The notes under the pieces: generated by a model
Told to the model about the DNA's origin: nothing
Databases searched by the model: none
What the model saw: the letters and a program-made list of their open reading frames with translations, nothing else
DNA from: Rhodospirillaceae bacterium
GTDB lineage: Bacteria > Pseudomonadota > Alphaproteobacteria > Thalassobaculales > Thalassobaculaceae
Direction: 5' to 3'
Assembly: GCA_002730675.1 (NCBI GenBank)
Contig: PCAV01000070.1
Span: 1 to 10,972 of the forward strand
DNA: 10,972 nt
Translations under genes and position numbers: made by a program
Part shown: positions 6,044 through 10,972 of the stretch, one piece after another
Layout of the letters: every line of letters starts with the position of its first letter
Position numbering within the stretch: position 1 is the stretch's first letter

Positions 6044-7801
6044 ATGTTCAAAAATAACATCTTTAAATATTTATTTTGCCAAGTTGGCGTGACCCTACTG
6101 ATTTTCTCCAATAGTTTTGCGGATACCCAGCGGCCACAACCAGAAGAAGGATTCGGGCGTCAAGAAAGACAGCTAAGTGTGGGAAGGTCCATAATGGTAG
6201 CGACCGCACATCCAATCGCTTCTAAAGTGGGCTTCGATATACTAAAGAAGGGCGGTACAGCCGCTGACGCAGCAATAGCGATCCAGTTGGCATTAAACGT
6301 GGTAGAACCGCAATCTTCGGGCATAGGTGGTGGCGCTTTTGCCTTATACTGGAACGCGCGTGAAAAAATATTAAAGTCATATGATGGTCGAGAAACAGCC
6401 CCAAAATCGGCTACAGCAGATTTGTTTCTTGATGAAGATGGTATGAAACGAAAGTTCTGGGATGTGGTCCCGGGGGGGCTATCAGTCGGCGTTCCAGGGA
6501 CGCTGGCTCTCCTGGAAAAGCTTCACCTTAACTTTGGCTCAATCGCTTGGAAGGAGCTTTTTAAACCGGCAATTGACTTAGCTGCAAATGGATTTCCAGT
6601 ATCAAGTCGACTTGTAAAGTCTATAAAAAGAGCAAGATTGAAAAAGCTGAAGTTTTTTGACGCTACGCAGAACATATTTTTTAAAAAAGATGGTTCAGAA
6701 TATTCACCCGGTGAAATGATTCGAAATAGAGAGCTGGCACAGACGTTTAAAATAATTTCCCAGCAAGGTTCGAAAGCCTTCTATAACGGTGTGATAGGTG
6801 ATCAAATTGTGAGAATTGTTCAGTCGAGTAGGGTGAATCCCGGTTTAATGGAGGAAGCCGATCTTGAACGCTACAAGGTTAAAGAACGAACACCGGTTTG
6901 CTTACCGTATAGAGATTATAAAATCTGTGGAATGGGACCACCGAGTTCCGGTGGGCTAACAGTTGGCCTTATCCTAGGCATCCTGGAAAACTCACAACTT
7001 AAGGATATTGGGCGTGGCGTCGAAGGGATGCACCTATTCATTGAAGCATCAAAATTGGCATATGCTGATCGTAATTTATATATTGCTGACAGTGATTTTG
7101 TTGCTGTTCCCAGTCAAGGTCTAATGGACAAAGGTTATTTGAAAAAGCGATTTACAAAAATTTCTAGAACTCCTATTGAACAGGCGGAACCGGGAACTCC
7201 ACCTGGCTCTGAGGAGTTACTGCGCCAATTGCATCGACATAAAGAGAGTGCTGGGACTACGCACTTTTCAGTGGTGGATAGTTATGGCAATTCACTCTCA
7301 TTAACCTCTACGATAGAAACAGGTTTCGGTAGTCGATTAATAGCTGGTGGATTTTTACTTAATAACGAGATGACAGATTTTGCATTTGTTCCGAAGAAAA
7401 ATGATGGGCTGATCGCAAATCGTGTTGAAGGAGGTAAACGACCTAGAAGTTCAATGTCTCCAACCATTGTTTTAAAAAATAACAAACCATATTTAATACT
7501 CGGTTCTCCAGGTGGATCGCGAATTATCTCTTATGTAGCGAAGACAATAATTTCAGTTTTGGATTGGGGAATGGACCCTCAGTCCGCAATAAACTCAGGT
7601 CATGTTGTCAACAGAAATGGCGTAACCGAGATTGAAGAAGCGTCTGATGCGTTGGTCTTTAAAAAAGGATTAAGTCAACTTGGGCACCAAATAAAGGTAC
7701 GGAACTTAAATAGTGGCATTCAGATGATCCAAATAAATGATGATGGAACTTTAGTTGGCGCCGCCGACCCAAGGAGAGAAGGACTCGTGATTGGAGATTA
7801 G
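6044..7801 (+). CDS. ggt: Gamma-glutamyltransferase / gamma-glutamyl hydrolase precursor
   Basis: A 585-residue precursor, close to the 580 of E. coli GGT. It hydrolyses or transfers the gamma-glutamyl group of glutathione and other gamma-glutamyl compounds, acting in the periplasm after self-cleavage into two subunits. The first 26 residues form a signal peptide (MFKNNIFKYLF, a hydrophobic core, SNSFA before the cut). Conserved sites by comparison with E. coli GGT: DGRETAP with the substrate-binding Arg (R116), the nucleophile and cleavage Thr in GTTHFSVVD (first T, residue 405, codon 7256-7258), LLNNEMTDF (439-446; Asp 445), RPRSSMSPT (Ser 469/470) and the oxyanion loop GSPGG (487-491). All catalytic positions are intact. 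An upstream in-frame GTG at 6017 would add nine residues; I prefer the ATG at 6044 because it gives a normal signal peptide, though neither has a good ribosome site. The LLM gene follows after 26 bases, so the two form an operon. Confidence 0.95.
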   Translation: MFKNNIFKYLFCQVGVTLLIFSNSFADTQRPQPEEGFGRQERQLSVGRSIMVATAHPIASKVGFDILKKGGTAADAAIAIQLALNVVEPQSSGIGGGAFALYWNAREKILKSYDGRETAPKSATADLFLDEDGMKRKFWDVVPGGLSVGVPGTLALLEKLHLNFGSIAWKELFKPAIDLAANGFPVSSRLVKSIKRARLKKLKFFDATQNIFFKKDGSEYSPGEMIRNRELAQTFKIISQQGSKAFYNGVIGDQIVRIVQSSRVNPGLMEEADLERYKVKERTPVCLPYRDYKICGMGPPSSGGLTVGLILGILENSQLKDIGRGVEGMHLFIEASKLAYADRNLYIADSDFVAVPSQGLMDKGYLKKRFTKISRTPIEQAEPGTPPGSEELLRQLHRHKESAGTTHFSVVDSYGNSLSLTSTIETGFGSRLIAGGFLLNNEMTDFAFVPKKNDGLIANRVEGGKRPRSSMSPTIVLKNNKPYLILGSPGGSRIISYVAKTIISVLDWGMDPQSAINSGHVVNRNGVTEIEEASDALVFKKGLSQLGHQIKVRNLNSGIQMIQINDDGTLVGAADPRREGLVIGD

Positions 7802-7827
7802 CAGCGGTAGAAATGGGAGATAACTGA

Positions 7828-8916
7828 ATGCAATTCGGTACAATGGTTGTTCCTCGGGCATCCGATTGGAGAATTATAGTCGATCTAGAACGGATGGGGT
7901 ATGATAGCGTTTGGACCCCAGACTCTCAAATGATCTACTCAGACACCTATGCAATACTTGCGTTGGCAGCATCAAATACGTCGCGTATTAGGCTCGGTAC
8001 TGGGGTAGCCATCGCCTCTACCCGCTTGGCGCCGGTTACTGCGCATTCAATTGCAACCATTAATGCACTCGCCCCAGGTCGCACCTTTTTAGCTATTGGA
8101 ACTGGCCATACTGCGATGCGCGTAATGGGAATGAACCCGATGAAAATAGGCGAGTTTCGGGAATATTTGCGCGTGGTAAGGGCACTGGTAGCTGGCGAGG
8201 AGGTGGAGTTTACACACCAGGGAGAAAAAAGAGAGATCAAATTTCTTCATCAAAAAGAAGGCTTTATCAACGTCGAACAGCCGGTTCCAATATATGTAGC
8301 TGCCGATGGTCCGAAAGCATTGATGGCAACAGGTGCATATGGTGATGGCCGAATATGTTCTTACAATCAAACAAAGGCACTGCTCATGCAAAGCCTTAAA
8401 AAAATAGAACTTGGAGCTTCTGAGGTGAATAGGGCTTTGCCAAATGCTTTCCATACTTCGGCCCTTACTTACGCTTGCGTTCTAAAGCCAGGCGAAAATA
8501 TGGTGTCAGATAGGGTCATTGATGAAATTGGTGCTATGGCACTTGCTGCTCTTCATTATTGGTGGGAACTCTATCAATATAATGGAGATACAAGTAGTAT
8601 CGCTAAAAGTTGTCAGAATCTTTGGGATGAGTATTTAGCATTTACAGAAAAAATGGAAACACCGCCTTCCAAAAGGTTTCAACAAATACACCTAGGACAT
8701 TGTGCATTTGCGGTACCGGAGGAAAGACGTTTTGTTACGGAGAATTTGATTAGAGCAACGGGAGGCCTTGTGGGAACTCCTGATGAGATAATTTCAATGT
8801 TAGAAGAGAGGGAAGCTATGGGGTTGAATGAAGTAGCTCTACTCCCCTCTATGGACCAAGCAAGAGTAAATTTAAGTGATTTTGCGGAGCTTGTGATAAA
8901 GCGTTATCGGTGCTAA
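7828..8916 (+). CDS. LLM-class flavin/F420-dependent oxidoreductase (methylene-H4MPT-reductase-like branch)
   Basis: A 362-residue luciferase-like TIM-barrel protein. Recognisable segments are MQFGTMVVP (strand 1), MGYDSVWTPDS (23-33), IRLGTGVAIASTRLAPVTAH (54-73), PGRTFLAIGTGHTAMRVMG (83-101), the helix ending VRALVAGEEVEF (117-128), PVPIYVAADGPKALMATG (152-169), GDGRI (172-176) and, near the end, GTPDEIISMLEE (316-327). It belongs to a different subfamily from the LLM protein at 5077-5946. Residues about 225-300 form an additional helical, aromatic-rich stretch (LHYWWELYQYNGD, CQNLWDEYLAF, LGHCAF), which likely shapes the substrate pocket. Cofactor (FMN or F420) and substrate cannot be told from sequence. 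The ATG has GGGAG (7815-7819) eight bases upstream and lies 26 bases after the ggt stop, which implies joint transcription with ggt. Confidence 0.87.
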   Translation: MQFGTMVVPRASDWRIIVDLERMGYDSVWTPDSQMIYSDTYAILALAASNTSRIRLGTGVAIASTRLAPVTAHSIATINALAPGRTFLAIGTGHTAMRVMGMNPMKIGEFREYLRVVRALVAGEEVEFTHQGEKREIKFLHQKEGFINVEQPVPIYVAADGPKALMATGAYGDGRICSYNQTKALLMQSLKKIELGASEVNRALPNAFHTSALTYACVLKPGENMVSDRVIDEIGAMALAALHYWWELYQYNGDTSSIAKSCQNLWDEYLAFTEKMETPPSKRFQQIHLGHCAFAVPEERRFVTENLIRATGGLVGTPDEIISMLEEREAMGLNEVALLPSMDQARVNLSDFAELVIKRYRC

Positions 8917-8947
8917 CGAATATATGTAATTTGGAAGATAGTATAAA

Positions 8948-8972
8948 AGATGTTGGGTAATGTAATACATCT
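8948..8972. repeat. Short inverted repeat upstream of the ThDP-enzyme gene
   Basis: AGATGT (8948-8953) and ACATCT (8967-8972) form a perfect six-base inverted repeat with a 13-base spacer, in the 106-base gap between the LLM gene and the ThDP-enzyme gene. It could be an operator or a weak attenuating hairpin; no T-run follows it, so I do not call it a terminator. Confidence 0.22.
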
Positions 8973-9022
8973 CGAGTTGTTTATATAAATTAAACGTTAT
9001 GAAAAGAAATTAGGAGTTATGT

Positions 9023-10693
9023 ATGAGCGCGAATAAAATTACCGGTCGTTCAGCTTTCCTGGCCTTGCTTAAAGATGAGGGGATTACGCATCTTTTTGGA
9101 AATCCGGGTACAACAGAGTTACCGATTATGGACGCGCTTTCTGAGCACCCAGACTTAAATTATCTCATGAGCATGCAAGAATCGCTCGTTGTTTATATGG
9201 CAGAGGGTTACTCAAGAGCGTCGGGGAAACTGTCAGCATGTAATGTGCACGTTGCCCCGGGTCTTGGAAATGCGATGGGAGCGATTTACGCCGCAAAGTT
9301 TGCAAATACACCTATTATCATTACAGCCGGTCAGCAAGAGTTAGGCCATGGCCTTACCGAACCTTTATTATATGATTCGCTTGTGCCTATGGCGGAACCT
9401 CTCGTTAAATGGGCAGTTGAGGTAACGAGACTACAAGACCTTCCGCGCATTGTCCGTCGTGCCGCAAAAATTGCAATGACACCGCCAATGGGTCCAGTTT
9501 TCATTTCGCTTCCTGGAGATATTTTAAATGAAGAAGATGCGCTTGAGTTGGGAAGCAGGACACGGATCCAAACAAAAGTATGTCCGACAGAAGAAACCCT
9601 AAACGCTCTAGCTGACAGGATGATTGAAGCAAAAAATCCTGTTATACTTGCTGGGCACGAGATAGCTACGGACCGTGCTTTTGAAGAAGCGGGAAATATA
9701 GCCGATACTCTTGGATGTGCTGTCTATCAACAGACAGTGCAATATGGTGCTCATTTTCCATCCATGCATCCCTGTTTCATGGGAGCCTTGTCCAGAGATC
9801 AACAGCAGGTTAGAGATGTCCTTTCTCCATACGATTTACTAATTGTATTAGGAGCAGACGTTTTGCGCATGTCAGTTTGGGCTCCAGTTGAACCCTTGCC
9901 GGATGGAATGCCAATAATTCAGATTGGTCAACGCGATTGGGAGATGGGAAAAAACTTTCCGACTGAGATGGCGGTGAGGGCAGATATAAAGGAAACAATG
10001 GCAGCTCTCACGCCAATTCTAGAAAAAAGGGGGGGCCAAAACCTAAAATCGAAATCAATCAAGAATAAAGAGGTACTTCGAAGTAAAAACTGGACGAAGA
10101 CAAGAGAAGGCCTAACAAAACAATTAAAGGAACTTCCGAAATCGGGAGCGATTGATCCTTCCTGGATGTTGATGACGATAATCGACTCTATGCCTGAAGA
10201 CACCATTTTTGTAGATGAGGGAATTATAAGTACAAGATCTTTGCCGGCTCTGCTTCCATATAGAGATGAGACATCTCTGTTTGGGATGGCTAGTGGGGGC
10301 ATTGGATGGGGCGTTCCAGCAGCGTGTGGAGTACAAGCGGCTTATCCGGACCGGCAAGTAATTGCTGTCATTGGTGATGGTAGTTCGATGTACTCGATAC
10401 AGGCGCTTTGGACAGCTGCAAATCAAAGGCTACCTATAAATTATATAATTTGTGACAATGGAGGCTATCGGATAATAAAAGAACGTTTGTATGCCTTCCA
10501 TGGTAATGAAAATTTTATAGGGATGGATTTTAAAGAACCTGCAGTTGATTTCGTCGGGCTCGCCAAATCACTAGGCTTGCCATCTACGCGTGTAACCGAC
10601 CACGATGAGTTGGTGCCGGCTTTGCAACAGGCGTTAGATAATAGGGCTGGACCAAACCTTATTAGCGTGTCAGTTGATAAGGGAAGATTTTAA
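9023..10693 (+). CDS. Thiamine-diphosphate enzyme, benzoylformate decarboxylase-like
   Basis: A 556-residue ThDP enzyme of the 2-oxoacid decarboxylase/acetolactate synthase superfamily with the three expected domains. The PYR domain (about 1-170) has FGNPGTTELP (25-34), the cofactor-activating Glu E53 in SMQES, NVHVAPGLGNAMGAIY (74-89) and PLVKW (126-130). The central domain spans about 190-335. The PP domain (about 375-550) has GDGSSMYSIQALW (451-463) ending at CDNGGY (477-482), the ThDP-Mg binding motif. Alignment by eye to benzoylformate decarboxylase keeps the catalytic His (H70 there, H76 here), but its second active-site His (H281) falls on S284 and Ser26 on Thr30. It is therefore probably a decarboxylase or lyase on a 2-oxoacid other than benzoylformate. 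Glyoxylate carboligase and oxalyl-CoA decarboxylase are less likely. AGGAG (9012-9016) precedes the ATG by six bases. The 106-base gap upstream holds a short inverted repeat but no clear promoter. Confidence 0.9.
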   Translation: MSANKITGRSAFLALLKDEGITHLFGNPGTTELPIMDALSEHPDLNYLMSMQESLVVYMAEGYSRASGKLSACNVHVAPGLGNAMGAIYAAKFANTPIIITAGQQELGHGLTEPLLYDSLVPMAEPLVKWAVEVTRLQDLPRIVRRAAKIAMTPPMGPVFISLPGDILNEEDALELGSRTRIQTKVCPTEETLNALADRMIEAKNPVILAGHEIATDRAFEEAGNIADTLGCAVYQQTVQYGAHFPSMHPCFMGALSRDQQQVRDVLSPYDLLIVLGADVLRMSVWAPVEPLPDGMPIIQIGQRDWEMGKNFPTEMAVRADIKETMAALTPILEKRGGQNLKSKSIKNKEVLRSKNWTKTREGLTKQLKELPKSGAIDPSWMLMTIIDSMPEDTIFVDEGIISTRSLPALLPYRDETSLFGMASGGIGWGVPAACGVQAAYPDRQVIAVIGDGSSMYSIQALWTAANQRLPINYIICDNGGYRIIKERLYAFHGNENFIGMDFKEPAVDFVGLAKSLGLPSTRVTDHDELVPALQQALDNRAGPNLISVSVDKGRF

Positions 10694-10735
10694 AACCTAA
10701 AACAATTACTTTTATTAGCTATTGTCTATAGTAGT

Positions 10736-10972
10736 TTAAATTTTACGAGGGCTCACAACCTTCCCAGTTTTTGCTGCCTCCAGTACGGCGAGTGTAGCAC
10801 TTAGTGTATTCGCAGCATCCCGTGCGCTAGAACGAGGCTCTTCTTCGTTGTTAATTACCTTGCCAAAATGTTCTACTTGGCTAACTAAGGGAGAGCCAGG
10901 CCCGATTACCTTTTGTGTCTTTAGCATAGGAAAATGCCATGCAGCTCGGTCCGGCGATGGGTATTTCCACAA
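10736..10972 (-). CDS. C-terminal part of a Gfo/Idh/MocA-family oxidoreductase, cut by the window end
   Basis: The last 78 residues of a minus-strand gene; the frame is open to the window edge and the true start lies beyond it (the TTG at the edge is an internal codon). The segment has the typical C-terminal signature of Gfo/Idh/MocA dehydrogenases: SPLVSQVEHFGKVINNEEEP followed by SSARDAANTLSATLAVLEAAKTG and a short basic tail ending SPRKI. The N-terminal Rossmann domain and catalytic Lys are not in the window. These NAD(P)-dependent enzymes oxidise or reduce sugars, inositols, cyclic diols and related compounds. It converges on the ThDP-enzyme gene with 42 bases between the stops; no clear terminator is visible there. 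Confidence 0.82.
   Translation of the reverse strand: MWKYPSPDRAAWHFPMLKTQKVIGPGSPLVSQVEHFGKVINNEEEPRSSARDAANTLSATLAVLEAAKTGKVVSPRKI

Noticed and set aside
7813..7827. Tiny ATG...TGA frame (four codons) just before the LLM gene at 7828
   Set aside because: It overlaps the ribosome binding site of the LLM gene and is too short to support as a leader peptide.
9928..10426. Minus-strand open frames of 124 and 100 codons inside the ThDP-enzyme gene
   Set aside because: They overlap each other and are antisense to the conserved PP domain, with no motif or start signal.

Overview
The window looks like a piece of a Gram-negative bacterial chromosome with AT-leaning composition (by eye, not computed), short intergenic gaps and ordinary metabolic genes. 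The supports for Gram-negative are a gamma-glutamyltransferase with a Sec-type signal peptide and the general gene repertoire. Free-living, probably marine, proteobacteria or SAR202-like Chloroflexota carry similar mixes of luciferase-like oxidoreductases, but nothing here (no rRNA, no tRNA, no marker gene) fixes the lineage. I see no insertion sequence, CRISPR array, RNA gene or phage gene.

Layout: (1) 3-398 (+), the C-terminal end of a protein with two repeated dimeric alpha/beta-barrel (ABM/Dabb-like) segments, cut by the window edge. (2) 437-1732 (-), a TTC38-type tetratricopeptide protein, convergent with (1). (3) 1910-2446 (+), a second ABM/Dabb-type protein divergent from (2), followed by 2579-3739 (+), an iron-alcohol-dehydrogenase-fold enzyme of the maleylacetate-reductase-like branch with a TTG start. 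(4) 3746-4987 (-), a major facilitator transporter, and upstream of it 5077-5946 (-), a TIGR03619-type luciferase-like (LLM) oxidoreductase; these two probably share a transcript. (5) 6044-7801 (+), periplasmic gamma-glutamyltransferase (ggt), divergent from (4), with 7828-8916 (+), a second LLM oxidoreductase of another subfamily, 26 bases downstream. (6) 9023-10693 (+), a thiamine-diphosphate enzyme resembling benzoylformate decarboxylase. (7) 10736-10972 (-), the C-terminal end of a Gfo/Idh/MocA-family dehydrogenase, cut by the window edge. No gap between genes exceeds about 180 bases.

Taken together the genes read as an accessory catabolic neighbourhood: one importer or exporter, one periplasmic enzyme that removes gamma-glutamyl groups, two flavin/F420 oxidoreductases or monooxygenases, one 2-oxoacid decarboxylase-like enzyme, two NAD(P)-type dehydrogenases and two small ABM proteins of the kind often found next to catabolic oxidoreductases. 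That they form one pathway is inference from proximity; the strand switches show at least four transcription units. The substrate cannot be read from the sequence. The most useful leads are the altered metal site of the iron-ADH-like enzyme, the partly conserved benzoylformate-decarboxylase active site of the ThDP enzyme, and the ggt-LLM gene pair.
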